NCBI GenBank assembly: GCA_949752745.1
Contig: OX457027.1
Location: 87,255,720 to 87,319,719 of the forward strand
Direction: 5' to 3'
Length of the DNA stretch: 64,000 nucleotides
Source: Protula sp. h YS-2021
Taxonomy: Eukaryota; Annelida; Polychaeta; Sabellida; Serpulidae
Part shown: positions 1 through 12,899 of the stretch, piece after piece
Layout of the letters: each line of letters opens with the position of its first letter
Numbering within the stretch: position 1 is the stretch's first letter
Made by a program: the position numbers and the translations under genes
Notes under the pieces: generated by a model
Databases searched by the model: none
What the model was told of the DNA's origin: nothing
What the model saw: the letters and a program-made list of their open reading frames with translations, nothing else

Positions 1-899
1 GATCCGGCAAGACACCACACGCGGACAAACAAGAGCCGGACGAGTGCTTTAAAATGAACGCCAGGGCTGAGCTAAAACCATTCTGACCTCAAAGAGGTCA
101 ACATGAAAGTCGGCAACTGACACTGCCGTGGGCAACAGAGGATCGACGCGCCATGCATCAAAAAGTAGACTTTATTTGTGGAGTCCTTGTGAGCTGTCTC
201 CATCCTCTGACATACCCTCTGAGAAAACCACGTGTTATTCATGAAGGAAATATTATGCACCAAAGATTGAGCTGAAACAAAGGAGAGTTTGGATAACATT
301 ACCCCCTATGAGCTTGCTGCAGACTGCTATACTACAGGGGAATTCGAAGATTCCTGACTCATGGTAACCGCAGCAACAAAGGAAACCAAGGCAGTTCTAG
401 TAGATCTGGAAACACAAGCAACAACTTCTTCAGCCTCTTGTACCAAATTTTCGTGAGCACCTTGGAGGGTAAAAACACGAACAATATCCTGGCGGCTAGC
501 GGCACTGAAGCGAATCTAATGCTAAAGCTGCTAAGTTCGGACACACAGGGATGTTTCTTGGAAGACGACGATGGAGACAGGTCAAGAAACCCAAGTTGGA
601 CACTAAAATGCCGCCTAGTCCTCTGAAGAAATGGTGGCAACCAATCAAAGTATCAGCTCGGGTTCATGCAGCGATCTTGTCCAGATGTTTCAAATTCTTA
701 TGAAGAGTTGGTTTTTTATTGAACAAATCAAAAGCAAATTTGTCTGTAGAAGGAAGGCTAAGGAATTGTTGGCAAGCTTGGCAATCACTTGGAGCTCCCA
801 AAAAGGTATTCCTTTGGTTTGTGTTAACACGTTCTTTCCCAGTGACCAAGCTTCCTGATCTTTCTTTAGTCACTTCGTTCGGTGAGAAATAAGATGATT
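1..899. other. Unassigned DNA, probably 5' part of a retroelement relic
   Basis: No reading frame here is convincing. The stretch lies directly upstream of the DIRS-type reverse transcriptase relic and contains short broken frames on both strands, so it may be the remains of that element's upstream coding region. This is inference from position; I recognise no domain in it. Confidence 0.3.
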
Positions 900-1500
900 C
901 AAGAAATGTTAAGAAACAAGAAGTCATATAAAGGATGCCTGTTGACCCTCACGGGTTTTTCAGTCGCGTCTTTTTTTATACCACAAAGTCTACAGGTTGG
1001 CGTTTAGTCATAGACTTGTCACAAATCATAGACTTATCACAAGTTGTTCAAAATGGACAGTTTACATCTAGTGAAGTCCATTTTTAAGTCAGCGCGTGTG
1101 GACACTCTCGGTAGACTTAATGGGTGTCTACCTTCATATTCCCAAGCACAAATCGGCTCGTCGCTATCTCTCCTTCATGGTAGGAGGTTACGTTGGTTTC
1201 TATTGCCTTCAAATTTGGGTTTTTCACCGCACCATTTGTGTTCACTCAGGATGTGGATATAATCAAATGTTGGGGCTAACAAGTCGGGTTGATTTTTTTT
1301 CCAATATGTTGACGATTGGCTGCTGGTTAGCAAGGACAAGGACGCCTAGCTATTTCACGCGGCCATCTTGATAAAACATTGCCTTGCTCTCGGTCCCTTG
1401 GTCAATGAAATCACTTTTGTTTCCGGTTCATTGAAAAGAGTTTTCCAAGGGGCAGAGCTTTTCCCACTGAACTACGCATTCAAAGATTGTCGCCTGTGAC
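900..1500 (+). pseudogene. DIRS-type reverse transcriptase relic, frameshifted
   Basis: Read across several frames, the translation gives the order typical of DIRS/Ngaro-like reverse transcriptases: GFFSRVFF, then STGWRLVIDLS, then KMDSLHLVKSI, then VDLMGVYLHIPKHKSARR, and finally YVDDWLLVSKDKD, the catalytic YVDD box followed by DWLL. The DWLL after the aspartates and the VYLHIP motif favour DIRS over gypsy. The frame changes at least twice and there are stops, so it cannot be expressed as one protein. No recombinase gene or split direct repeats were found nearby. It is a fossil; the direction is plus. Confidence 0.7.
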
Positions 1501-1739
1501 TTTTCGCGTAGTATCCATTTCCACACCACAAGTTTCTTTGATGGAGTACCTCCTAGGTCTGTAAGTGGCCGAGGCAAAAACGGTCAAAGCGGGCAGGTTT
1601 ATTTTCGAGAATATCATCGTATGATTCTAAAAGAGTGGCGTTGTGGCAGGTCGCCACATCATCGACTCAGAGATCTAGACCGATGGTGACGTCATAGCAA
1701 CCTTCTGAGGGGTGTACCTCCCTTCCATCATCATCAAGG

Positions 1740-2515
1740 CAGTTACCCCAGGGCTTCTATTTGAAAACTGGCCAATTTCAGGCGCTCATTTAGAAACCAA
1801 ATAGAATCCCGGGGCTTCTATCAGGAAACAGTTTCCTAATTAGAGCCCCGGGGCTTCTATTTTTTTAGATCGTGAGGGGGGGGGGGATTGTCGATAAGTT
1901 TTTATTGAAAAAAAAACAAAATTTACCATCAATCTCTTATTAAAGCGCTACATGCCTGAGGATATCGGCACAAAAAATAACAAAACACACAAAAGCAACA
2001 GTTACTAAAAAAGTCTAGAAAAATGGGGCGGAGGGGGGCTGCCTTGTGCGAAGCACAGGATTAAGCTAAGACGCAGAACGTGTCTAGGGGTTTGCCTCAC
2101 ATCAAAGGATTAAGTGCAAAGTGTCTGCATTGCTAGTAAACATAAGTTCTAAAAAGACTTGCAGAGAAGCAGGGGCAACATCATGATACCTGTTTCAGTG
2201 CTCAGCCGGTTATATTTCCAGTAATACTCCGGAGTAAAGGTGGCAGTGGGGAGGGGGTGTTCTCCTTGTGCAATGCACAGGATTAAGCAACGATGCAGAA
2301 CATGTTTAGGGGTGCCTCATATCAAAGGATTAAGTGCACCGTGTCTGCATTGCGAGTAAACACGAGTTTTAAAAAGACTTGCAGGGACGGAGGGGGGCTT
2401 TTATTAGGAAACGATTTTTTCAGGTCTTTATTTAACTCCAAATAGAAGCCCCGGCGCTTCTATTGGGAAACAGTTTCCTAATAAGAGCCCCGGGGCTTTT
2501 ATATGGGGGGAGCTT
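1740..2515. mobile_element. Fold-back-like element with palindromic arms
   Basis: Both ends carry several copies of GCCCCGGGGCTTCTATT and of GGAAACAGTTTCC, a self-complementary word. The left cluster is at about 1745-1860 and the right cluster at about 2400-2505, so the segment could fold into a long hairpin. The centre holds two copies of a 125 bp direct repeat. I could not fix a target duplication, so the exact ends are uncertain. It carries no coding sequence. It resembles the other elements in this window whose inverted ends are built from short repeats. Confidence 0.5.
2044..2390. repeat. About 125 bp direct repeat, two copies
   Basis: The segments at about 2044-2168 and 2267-2386 align over nearly their whole length, sharing TTAAGTGC, GTGTCTGCATTGC and AAAAAGACTTGCAG. 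They are separated by about 100 bp and sit inside the fold-back element. Confidence 0.75.
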
Positions 2516-2877
2516 CTTTTCGGAAACTCCCGGTAAGTCAGAGGATGGAGTTTACAAGGACTCCACAAATAAGGTGTATTTGTTGCACTGACAACTTTTC
2601 GTATCAGTCTGTCTATTAGTTGTCTTTGAGCGTTCAATGTACTTGTTCATAATGGGCAGTTCCCACTTAACTAGATGTAAGCGGTCCATTTTGAACAACT
2701 TTTTATGGAAAGGGCAGTTCGCGATGAGTTAAAAAATTTCATTGACTTAAATGATTTCATTGAATGCATTTCTTTTATTTCTGTCTTATCGCTACAATGC
2801 CTTGTAGGCAGTGTGTCAACCAGTCTGTGCACATTCGATGTACAATGTACAGTTTCCACCACCAGTTCTGGTCTCCC

Positions 2878-3260
2878 ATAGTGATGGCTTCGTTCTTGAC
2901 AAGCGGGTGTTTTCGAAATTAAAACTGAAGTAATTAGTTTCTTAACATTCATTTTTATTAATAAAATATCTTATAGACGCAGAAGCCATCACTCAAATTA
3001 TATCCGCCCACTTTCCCCTCATTTGGGAACGTGGCGTATGGTTTGGTGACGTGACCGACACTCCACCAACACTGATAGATCGGTTGGTTAAAAACGCATT
3101 GCAAGCACAGCAACAGAAGGAACACGTTCAAAGTTTACATTTGTAGTAATATCCCGCAAAATTTCTGTTATGGATCGCGATGACCAATGTCAACATAAGC
3201 ATATAGTGATGGAAAGCATATAGTGATGGCTTCTGCGTCTACAAGATATTTTACTCATGA
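2878..3260. repeat. Inverted repeat, arms of about 40 bp
   Basis: GTAGACGCAGAAGCCATCACT-like sequence occurs at about 2974-2994 in one orientation and at about 3212-3232 in the other, with flanking AAAATATCTT also mirrored. A third, partial copy starts near 2878. This looks like the end or ends of a small non-autonomous DNA element. No coding sequence lies between the arms. Confidence 0.55.
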
Positions 3261-5580
3261 AAACAGATATTAAGGAATTAAATACTTCAGATTCACATTC
3301 GAAATGTCTGTAACAGCAACAAAAATCTTCCCACACCCCTTCCATTTTCCACCAACAGCAACGAGATAAAATGAGCAACAACATGCAAACTATTGGTTGT
3401 ATATATTCAAAAGGACCTCAAGTGGCCAGCGCTTATCTGCCACATCATAAACAAAGAAAGATGAAAAGTGTTCTTCTTACGTCAACTAAAGAAGGCAAGA
3501 GTTATGGAAAACGACCTAAAAAATTCTACAAAATAATCATGTGACCACAACTCGAATAATATAGCTCACTATGGACTACTTCTGTAACACAAGTTCACCA
3601 TAACAAATTAGAAAACGCAAGAACATAGCATTAAAAATTATAGTTCCTCGCTGCAATTATTAAGATGCGGGTAAACATTAGCAAAATTAGTCACATTAGC
3701 AAATGGACAAAAAGAAGGCAGTAGAAAAATAGTCAAGGCATCGCAGAATATAAATAATGCACTGAACAAACTATTACCAAAGAAGCTAATTCGTGGACAC
3801 AATGCAAGGCAATCAGCCGAGTACCCAGAGCCAGATGCTAACGCAAGTAGATATAAGAACTCATTTACCCTTTATAGTCAGGTGTCCACGAGAATATAAG
3901 AAGTATCCTTAAAAGCAACCCCACAACAGTTTCCGAGTTCGTATTGAGAAAAGCATAAATCACAAACATTATTGATAAATAAAAACAATAATAAGAAAAC
4001 GACAAATTAACAACTCAAATAATGCAAAATATTAATATCAAGTGAATTTCGTGCTTCGAAATTTAAATGCGAAGCACATTTATTTATGTTCCAACCAATT
4101 CAACCGAAATATTGCTATATTGATAAAAAACTCATATTTGTTTATTCATCTCTCTAGCTCCCTATATTTCTGTGTCAATATATTTATCTATACCTATATA
4201 TCTATCTACCACTCCCCCTAATGCGTACATACAATGGCGTGATTGGTAATGCGAACCATTCTTTTCGCATATATGTAAATGCGATTAACCATCTGGTTTC
4301 ATGACAAGTGGTCGCTGGAGAAGAATGTAAAAAAATAAATATAATAAATAAACATAGCGATGGTGCAAATACACGTCTCAATGCATAATGTCTCATTTTT
4401 TTATTTTACAGGCTTTTATTATAATTGTTAGCTATAATTGCCAGCTATAATTGTAGAAAGCTCATTAAAATACAAAGAGTACATATCTTGAATCTTACAT
4501 TTAACGTCTCTTCCAAAAGTATGAAATAGTCTGTCTTCAAGAAACGTGGTATGCTAAGCGGAGACTTGGGAAGTTGTGCAGTTCATTGGACAATTATTAC
4601 TTTGTGGGTGAATGAACCACTAATTTCTCCAAAGGCATTGTTTGAGGTCATCCCAAGGCAAATAAAATCTGTCTGAGCGGTTTTTGTTACTGAACAGCGA
4701 AAATTCAGGACCACAAAAATATGATCCTGAAGAGTTAATATTTTAAAATCCTGCAAAGATCTTTGTTAAAAGTAAAGTCACGAAGTAGTTTGCATCAAAA
4801 CCGAACACAGCTTTTAACATGATACATACCAGTGAAACATTCCGAAGTCGATCAACGTCTATCTTAGGTTGCGACGTCGACCCAACCAAGCCATTACATT
4901 AAATCTGGTTGTAATTTCTTTCTGACTGGTCGCTATCATAGATCAAGGCCTATTACACAGCGTTGATTAGACATTAGTTTAAGGCTATTTAGACATTGAT
5001 TTTGGTCTCATCCAAATTCCAGTTTCTCATACGTCTAATTAAAGTCTTTGGTGAAAGGTTGAATAGACTAGGAAAGAGACGTTTTATAGACCCCGGAGTG
5101 ACGACCAAATCCAAACAGCTTCAAATTCTGAAAAAATTTCAACTTATTTAGAAGAGAAGGCCAAAAAAATAGATAAATGAGAAATAATAAATAAAGGATC
5201 AAAGAAAGATATCTGGTAAACCAAATATTCTTCACCTCCAGTTTGTTTTAGTATGAGAACAACTTAATAGCATTTCCACATATAAAACTCATCTTGTTGA
5301 ATTCTTCCAAAGAACTCTGCCACCGAGGGTACCCCTATTCCAAGACAGACTGTGCGAATATTGTTTCAGTCAGAAAATTGATTTTTGGTCTAGGATGAAG
5401 CGAAATGGTCACTCTTTATTATTTTTAACATTTTAAGTTCCAAAAAGTTTTCCCCACGGTCACAGATCCCAATCCCTCCACCTTGACAGAACTTTTGTCC
5501 TTATGTTTAGTTTTGTTCGGATCACTGAGGCGGAAGTAATAGCAGAACGTAATAAAATACTTGGAATATTTGTTTAACTG
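3261..5580. other. AT-rich DNA without recognisable genes
   Basis: I see no splice-consistent exon, no transposase motif and no long open frame on either strand. Short AT-rich words repeat locally, for example TATAATTG-containing words near 4420-4455. Nothing else can be supported. Confidence 0.4.
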
Positions 5581-5589
5581 ACCACATCG

Positions 5590-5940
5590 TTGGATTCACT
5601 AAAATCAACAATACGACATAAATTCAATTGGAGACGACGCTACGATTCACGTAATGTAACATGGCTCATGTGGTTAAAGATATTGATGTCAAAAAATCTT
5701 AAAAGATCCTACCATCCATTTGCTAAGTATGCTATTGACAAGCTATGTAAGTCATGGTTCTTGCCAAGTATGACGCTTGATACAGTATTGGTGCCAATAA
5801 TTATAGTTAAAACAGGCCCCATAATTTCCAAGGATAATTTCCGCTGGATAGCGCTAGACAGTATTTTAGCAAGTTATTGGACGGTATCCTATTTTACGCA
5901 TAAGGCAGATCATTTTCAGATCAATAAGAAGAGCCACTGA
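5590..5940 (+). pseudogene. LINE reverse transcriptase scrap
   Basis: An open frame of 116 codons includes LVPIIIVKTGPIISKDNFRW followed by IALDSILAS. This matches the block that opens the reverse transcriptase domain of many LINEs: a proline-lysine stretch, then NYRPIAL and S-I-L-S/A. The rest of the domain is missing downstream and no endonuclease is visible upstream, so it is a short relic. The family within LINEs cannot be decided. Confidence 0.5.
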
Positions 5941-5949
5941 AAGTACTTT

Positions 5950-6940
5950 TGACCTTTACAAAATAAAAGATGCTAGTGTATTTGTATGCCTTCTTGAAAC
6001 TTTAGATGGAGTCAACCGCGATAAATTATTTTTCAAGTTCTTGTATATATTATTTGAATTATTGTGTACTGTCAACTCAAGAAATGTTCTATGACGTAAT
6101 ATACATGACTGCAAGTTTTATGTTTTAATAGTTTACGGCAAGGGAGCATTATGTCACCCTATTTTTCAACGTTCACAGTGATTACCTGAGTTTTAGTTTA
6201 AAGTTTCTGGTACTGGCTTCTGTATGTTCAACATTTTGGTTATCTATTTGTTGTCTGCGGATGATCTAGGGGCTACGACTGCTACGACATTGTGGAGAGA
6301 TTTATTTTATCCGTGGCATTAAATATAACTCGAAACAACAGTAATCATGACCTACATATCAAAAATACTAATATGTAATATGTTATATGTACAGAAAAAT
6401 GTAAAAATAACTCTGTTTAAAGCTTTACGGTATTCTATATGTAGTGTTCATTTAAGAAAAGTTCTGTGTCAAAATTAAATTAACATTTAATAACATTTGT
6501 AAACGTTTTGTAGGCTTTTCAAAATGTGAAAGAAACACTCTGTACTTTAGCAGTCTCTCTTTGCTTTGGGATTAATGTTAATTTCAGTTCGTATAATGTA
6601 GTTTTATTCATACTCAGCCTGCTCGCTTTCGGCATTCTGGTCCACACAGCATACTCGCCACAGCCTTAACTGCCACTACCATAAACATTTTTTGTCTATA
6701 ATCTAACTACAAGAGTAATTGTTGAATTGTTCAATCATACTTTGATATCAGAACAAAGTATGAAACCGTGTTGACCTTTGCTAAATATGGTTAATTATAA
6801 TTGTAAGTAAGAATATAATTAGAACATCAAGTTCAATTTACCCGTATTTAATTAACTGCTATTAGTTTTCTGACCCAGCAAAATATTAACCTTTTGGATA
6901 ATAGATATTTTCTGGAATCGTAAGTATTATAGACTGGGGA
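5950..6940. other. AT-rich DNA without recognisable genes
   Basis: No frame with similarity to a known family and no repeat structure stands out. Confidence 0.35.
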
Positions 6941-7959
6941 TACCTGTTGTGTTGCGGAATGATGCGACTGGATTTATGTTCAGTCTTTATTCGCATCCAA
7001 GTCGTCTTGGTTATTACGTCACATGATCACATGACCAGATAGAATATATTCAGTAAGCAATACCAAAGGATGGATAGTTGTGACACTATCAATAATATTA
7101 CATCTCCTTTTCCTAAACAAAAAAGTATTAGATACTGCTTTAATGAAACAATACACGACTTTATGTCATGCGAAGAATACTTATTAAACTTCAAATACTT
7201 TTTAAGCATGTTACAAAATAAATATTTTCCGCTGAGAGTGATAATAGAGAAACATCAGTTTGTAAATTAGTACAAAATTGACTGAACTGTTGCTGAATGC
7301 TTAATTCTTGCGAAACAAAAAAAAAGTACATTTCTGTTAAAAGATAAAAAAAATAATAGTGGAAAGAACATTAAGAAGCATAAGCATGGGAAAATACTTT
7401 ACTCAATTCTGGCTCGTTCCTTTTTTACTTCAGGGGTCGGTTGTGTGACGTATCTACTAAGTGGGCGACGATAGATAAAACTATATATACAATATGAACT
7501 AACTTGTTTTAAAACACTACATTAGCAAAAAATAATAAACAAAATACCTATATGCGAACTGGATATCAATCACTAACTAAGAGAATTTTATACGCAAGCG
7601 ATTAACATGAAACTGTATTTTCCAGAGTCCATTCGGTAGTCCAAAATTTGTTTACCAGTTCAACTTATCGAGTCTCCGTTGTTCTTCCTGACCTCGTAGT
7701 AAGCAATGTTTTCTCTCCTTTAGCTTTAGTACCAGTATCAGGTACAGTGTTTTTCTTGTCAACAGTTTTTTAATGCTTTGATTTTGATTAACCTTAGAAC
7801 TACCTGAGCTGTTACAAGTTAAATTTTTCGCTTTATCACCCGACGTTTTTTCAATGTTTTGATTGTAAAGAGGAAGGGCAATTAATGCGTTACGATTTCT
7901 ACGAAAGGTGTCCCTAAGTAGATCTTTACCTTATAAGCTGTTATGAAATTACCCCTCCT

Positions 7960-8765
7960 TTCCGTTATCTCTAATACGTACCGGCTTACCTGCTATGAGC
8001 TCTGAGAGGGGTTTAGCATTGTGTTTTATGTCATGATAGAATTTCATATTCTGCTTGCAAACTTCTTCTTTTATGCGCATGTCCTGCGGCTGCGAGCGGA
8101 TTATCAGTAGGTGGAGGCTATTGATAATGTTGTTCTCAGCCGTCTGCCGAATAAAAGTTCAGCAGGGCTATATCCGTTATGGATAGGAGTTGACCTATAA
8201 TTGAGAAGTAAGAATCGTTATTTTTCTTTATGAGGTTTTTGAATGTTTTTACCGCTATCTCCGCTCGCGTGAATTGGCGAAGATGTTAAATGGAGAAAAT
8301 TGTACTCCATGCTGAATTTTGCCATTGCAGTGTTCTGTAGTTGTCCGCCATTGCCATGCCTGGCAAAAATCCATTTGAGGTGATTTATTATAGCACCTGC
8401 ATTTTGACCATCTTTAAGTAGAGCAATTTCCAAATACCTGGAATAGTAATCTACCACTGCTAAGTGGGTCTTACTTCGAAGCTCGCATAAATCGCAAGTT
8501 ACTTTCTGCCAAGGTCTGTCTGGAAGTGAGGTTGGTTGAAATGTCTCCATAGATTTAGACTGCTGCCTAATACAGGTCAGGCAATTTTGACCATGTCTTC
8601 AATCTGTTTTGATAGGCCAACCCACCAAACTCTTTCCCGGCATTTAGCAAGGCCATCTTGAATAGAGTACTCCGCAGCAAAATGCATATAAGGGAGTAAA
8701 ACAGTTGGAACTTGACTTTTATCTGGCCAACCTTCCTGGTTGTACAACATTATTCGCGTGCACAC
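7960..8765 (-). pseudogene. Integrase of gypsy element, broken
   Basis: The frame at 8765-8577 corresponds to the zinc-binding N-terminal part, ending REVWWVGL-like CRERVWWVGLSKQIE. The frame at 8550-8218 gives the catalytic core opening RPWQKVTCDL (first aspartate) and VVDYYSRYLEI. Further left, in a different frame, lies SPAELLFGRRLRT, the conserved C-terminal word. Several stops interrupt it. The second catalytic aspartate region is degraded. Confidence 0.75.
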
Positions 8766-9005
8766 TTCATCTTCTTGAAGTTCGCGAATTTGTACTAACT
8801 TGCTTTCAGCGATAGGAAGAACTTCACTTGCCTGCTTGACAAATGCTTCCGTTTCCTCAGCTAAATTCGTTTTGACTTATTCTGTTGTAGACAACGGAGT
8901 CCGGCTCAGTGTATCCGGAGTGTAGATTTCCCCACCTGGTAAATTTTGTATATTGAATATGACCCGCATGAGCCTGATTTTGAACCGAGTTATCCTAGGG
9001 GGTAT

Positions 9006-9432
9006 TCAATCGAGACTCTTTTTGGCAAGTATAGGCACCAACAGCTTATGGTCAGTGACTAACGTGAAATCTAAGTCTAAGACATACTCAGCAAATTTGT
9101 CACAACCTAAGGTCAAGGCCAAAGGCTCTTTCTCGATTTGTGCATATTGTCGCTCACAGTCTGTTAGACTTCTACTCGCGTATGAGATAGGTCTAAACTC
9201 ACCTGTAGTTGGCTCTTTTTGCCCAAGGACTGCACCCAGCCCAAATGATGAGCTGTCAGCCATGATTCTGGTTTCGTGTTTGACACTGTACGTCCTTAAA
9301 GTGTTTGGAGAACTCAGTTTTTCTTTGATTTTCTCCAGAGCAATTTGTTATTGTTTACCCCATGACCAATCCTTTTCCTTTTTTAGGAGTTCACGCAATG
9401 GTTGTGTCATGTTGGCGAGATCTGGGATAAAC
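9006..9432 (-). pseudogene. RNase H region of gypsy element
   Basis: The frame from 9263 begins ADSSSFGLGAVLGQKE and continues with ISYASRSLTDCERQYAQIEK, the hallmark of the Ty3/gypsy RNase H domain (D-A-S-x-x-G-G-A-V-L, then R-x-L-x-x-x-E-x-x-Y). It ends with TLVTDHKLLVPIL. Upstream linking sequence to the reverse transcriptase is present but out of frame. Confidence 0.75.
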
Positions 9433-10295
9433 TTACCTAACTGATTGGCCATTCCTAAAAAAATGAAGTAGCTCTGTTATATTTGTGGGTGCAAGCATGT
9501 GGTTGATTTTGCTGTCATCTGGCAAAATATCATTGGGACCAATCTTATGCCCTACAAAACTAACCTCTGTGTTGAGGAATTCACACATGCTTGGGTTTAG
9601 AGTGATTTTGTAACTTCTCCAAAACCGGAAATAGAGCTTGTTGGTATGACGCAATGCCTTTGCTGTCCACCAATATGTCGTCAATTTATCGTGTATAACG
9701 TCCTGGAATACCTCTGACCCACTCAAAATACCAAATGGAAAGCGTAAAAGCAATATCTTCCAAATGGTGTAATGAATTGAGTTAGATCCTACGAATCTTC
9801 AGCAAGTTTGATCTAATGAAAGGAGCTATTTGCGTCAAGTTTGTGAATATTTTGGCATGCTGTAACTTAGCGAGTGTTGTTTCAACTGTGGGAAGCTGAT
9901 ATCGCGGACGTATTACGCACTTGTTTAGTTGAGTTAAATCGACGCAAATGCTTATTTCTTCCGTTTGGGAACCACCACCATGCCAGCGCACTAGAGTGAG
10001 GTCTCGTTTGGTTCGAGACGTCGAATTACCCCTTTCTGTACCGTGTCATCTAACGCTGTTTTAACCTTGGACAACAATGGGTGATCAGCCCTTTAGGTGT
10101 ATTTATTGCAAATGGCTGCGCATCCGGTTCGATTTGTATTTTGTACTCGAAACCTTTTATCATCCCTAAGCTTGAAAATAATTTTGAGAACTTTCCCCTG
10201 ACATTTTGTTTAAAATTGGAAGACGTTATTGTATTTGCAATGCTAACAAGTAGCAATTTACTGATTGCAGGTTTGCCCAGTAAGGGTTTAGCCAA
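9433..10295 (-). pseudogene. Reverse transcriptase of gypsy element, broken
   Basis: Three separate frames carry its parts: FEYKIQIEPDAQPFAINTPK at the start, then CVDLTQLNKCVIRPRYQLP, then LRFPFGILSGSEVFQ. The YVDD catalytic box expected after this is not recognisable, and the fingers and palm are split by frameshifts. It cannot encode active enzyme. Confidence 0.75.
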
Positions 10296-10328
10296 ATTTT
10301 TGACGGCATAAAACTTTTCTTGTTTGAT

Positions 10329-10925
10329 TTAGTGACACATCGCGCATTGAACCGACCAAGCACCTTTCAGAACCTTCTCTGGAGGTTCCTGGGGAACCTG
10401 TTTAGCTACTCGATTGTATAAATCAAAACTGATTACCGATACATCTGCTCCGGTGTCCATTTTGAACAAAACCGGATGTTGATTTACCGTTGCAACTAGC
10501 ATAAACTTATTATCCTTGTCCTTGGTATGAACAACCCCTAAGAACTGCTCTTCACTGCCATGTACAAGGAATGGAACTGGGTCGATGTCCTGATAGTGAT
10601 CTACATCCCTCACTTCGTGAATGCGTTTCTGTTGCTTAGTACGGCAGATAACAGCCAAGTGCCCCTTTTTCTTGCAGAAGCTGCACGAAGAATATTTCGC
10701 CTGACAATCTTGTTTGGAATGTTTGTTTTTGCCACACCAGTGGCATGGCGGTTGTTGTTGTTGATGACGTCTCGCGCTGCACGCCAATGCTGATTGGTTT
10801 TTACTGATTTTTGTGTCTCTGAGTACCTGTGGAATGCTTGTTTGCGTAACATGTTGGCTTGGGCGGGGTTGAATGTGTTTAGGTGCGCAGAAAAAGACTG
10901 TCTTTGGACGGCATCTCACGTTCAT
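10329..10925 (-). pseudogene. Zinc knuckles and aspartic protease of gypsy element
   Basis: A 198-codon frame contains two CCHC knuckles, the first C-H-W-C-G-K-N-K-H-x4-C and the second C-S-F-C-x4-H-x4-C. These are followed by the protease active site FKMDTGADVSVI with the catalytic aspartate in DTGA. Nucleic-acid binding by the knuckles and cleavage of the polyprotein by the protease are the family roles. The frame ends before the reverse transcriptase. Confidence 0.8.
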
Positions 10926-11437
10926 GCCTTGTCTATGGCGTCTTGAAGTTTCAGATCTTTCTCCCTCTGCAACTGTTCTGATAACTTTTTGTCTCTGAAT
11001 CCCGCAACAATGCGGTCGCGTAACAGTTCTTCTTTCATGGTGCCATACTTACACTTTTCAATGTGGATCCAGAAGTCTTTTATGAAGTTGTCCACCGTTT
11101 CATCAATGCCTTGACAACGATTACTAAATTTGACACGTTCAAATACCAGGTTTTTCTTCCCACTAAATTGGAATTCAAACCTATTTTTCACTGTCTGGTA
11201 CGATTTCATCTCATCACTGAACAACTGAAAACTGGTTAAAATGTCTTCCGTCTCGTTACCCATGCAGTACACTAGGGTGTTTACTTTATCTTCATCATCA
11301 GTTATTTTGACAGCAGCTAGATACCGCTCAAAACGAGTACGCCATCGGCCCCAGTCCTCCGGCTTCCTGAAATCGAATGTTTGTCGGACGGGAATTGCGT
11401 TTGTTTCCATTTCTTCTGTTTGTGGCGTTGAGTGCAC
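10922..11437 (-). pseudogene. gag-like region of gypsy element
   Basis: A 171-codon open frame starting at an ATG at 11437. It contains FRKPEDWGRWRTRFERYLAA, the retrotransposon gag (capsid-like) opening seen in many gypsy elements, and later VDNFIKDFWIHIEKC. It runs into the zinc-knuckle frame with a small overlap (10922-10925). The frame is open by itself, but the downstream polyprotein is broken. Confidence 0.75.
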
Positions 11438-11519
11438 TAAATTTGCGAGTGACCTGAATCACTGGTTCCACATATCTCTTTCAGCGTGGTCACTGCTGCC
11501 ACCATGGTGTGTTACGGAA

Positions 11520-12890
11520 TGATGCGACTTGATTTCACATTATTGAAATTTCAGTTTAGCAAAATAATTATCCTAATTGTTTTGGGTCAATTTATTTGCC
11601 GTGCGCTTGAGATAACCCAGAGCACAACATGATTTATTTGTGAGTTGTACTTCAGTGACTGATGTTGACTTTTTATGTCATTGTTGTGATCATGTCATAA
11701 CCTAAATTAAAATAGTGTAGAATTGGTTTTGCTGGTTTGCACTGTTTGTAGTTATTATGATGTCCTTGGTGTTTCCTCTGATGTCTTCTGTGGGTCAAAT
11801 TTAAAGAAAATTAGTTGAAAAATAAAGATTTTATTCTAAAATGAAAAATGCAGCATTTTGATACGTTGAAGTTAAAGTTGTGGATAAAAGTTTAAAAAAG
11901 TTAAAATATCGGGGGAAAATGGACTAAGTTTTTCCACAATCGGCTAAGAAATAAAGATCTGATGAAGAAATTAAAAATGCTGCTCCTATACAAAGAAATG
12001 TGTTAGAAATGAATAAACAGCTTTAAAATACTCAACTAAAAGACATAATCTCGAAGAATGGAAGAAGAGCAAATTTATATTTTTAGGAAAATATAAAAAA
12101 CTTATAGCAAGTAACTATAATGACGCTTATACTATACTGAAATGTTTTTCAGCAGTAAATGTTTTTCGCAAGAAGCAAAACACAGCATTTTCAATAGCCT
12201 TATCTGTAATTGCCTGGAGAAATAAGTATTACCTTTAGTCGTAAGTCATGCACGACCAGCTGTCGCTGTTAAAGCCTGTACTCCACCACTTCACACGTTC
12301 TGGAACATTTGATTGTTAAGCCTATGTGATCGTCTGACGGTATTTCATTACATTACTTTCGCTATTTTTCTTTCGCCGTTTCCTGCATACGACTTCCAGT
12401 TCCGTATGAAATCATTAACTGTTTTTTTTTAGTTTACTATGTCGTTATTAGTGCAACCCCGCTCTAGTCATCACTCTTCCGTGATGAAACAGAAAAAAGG
12501 CTGAAAACGTACTTTGAATAGTGTTCCAATGTCAAATTTCTTGTGAGCAGTAATATAACAATTCCGGTGATACTTTTGCCTATAAGGGGAAAAGTAATCT
12601 TCGTCAAAGGATGTTTTCTTAAGATTGTCTTGATTTTACGAACAGATAATCCGTTGTATGCTTTTATATAATTTCCACATTTCATGAATTGTCTATGAAG
12701 CAGAATTGAATGTTGAACTGTTGCAGTTATAAATGTAAATAATCCGCTTCTATCGCCCATTGCTCTGATAATTGAGGATTTATGAGCGAAATTGCCTATG
12801 AAACGGGAATAAACAGGGAAAGCAGGTTGAAATAGAAAATATGTACACTCTGTCGTTTTTTATAAGAACCAATCACACCTAATATGCACG
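11520..12890. other. AT-rich DNA, part may be decayed LTR
   Basis: No coding similarity. The part next to 11510 should contain the 5' LTR of the gypsy element if that has survived. It does not align with the other end beyond about 30 bp. Nothing else is recognisable. Confidence 0.3.
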
Positions 12891-12899
12891 CAAGCGTTT

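Larger units (their letters stand above)
6946..11510 (-). mobile_element. Ty3/gypsy LTR retrotransposon, degenerate
   Basis: Reading the minus strand from 11437 down to about 7960 gives gag, two zinc knuckles, protease, reverse transcriptase, RNase H and integrase in the Ty3/gypsy order, broken by frameshifts and stops. A shared 30 bp end, minus-strand CGCATCATTCCG(T/C)AACACA, occurs at about 11505-11530 and again at about 6950-6975. This fits the inner edge of a 5' LTR and the outer edge of a 3' LTR. Beyond this word the two sides do not align, so the LTRs are heavily decayed or partly deleted. Described as found; not reconstructed. Confidence 0.75.

Noticed and set aside
9006..10311. Plus-strand frames opposite the gypsy element
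   Set aside because: They are antisense shadows of RNase H and reverse transcriptase, which have recognisable motifs on the minus strand.
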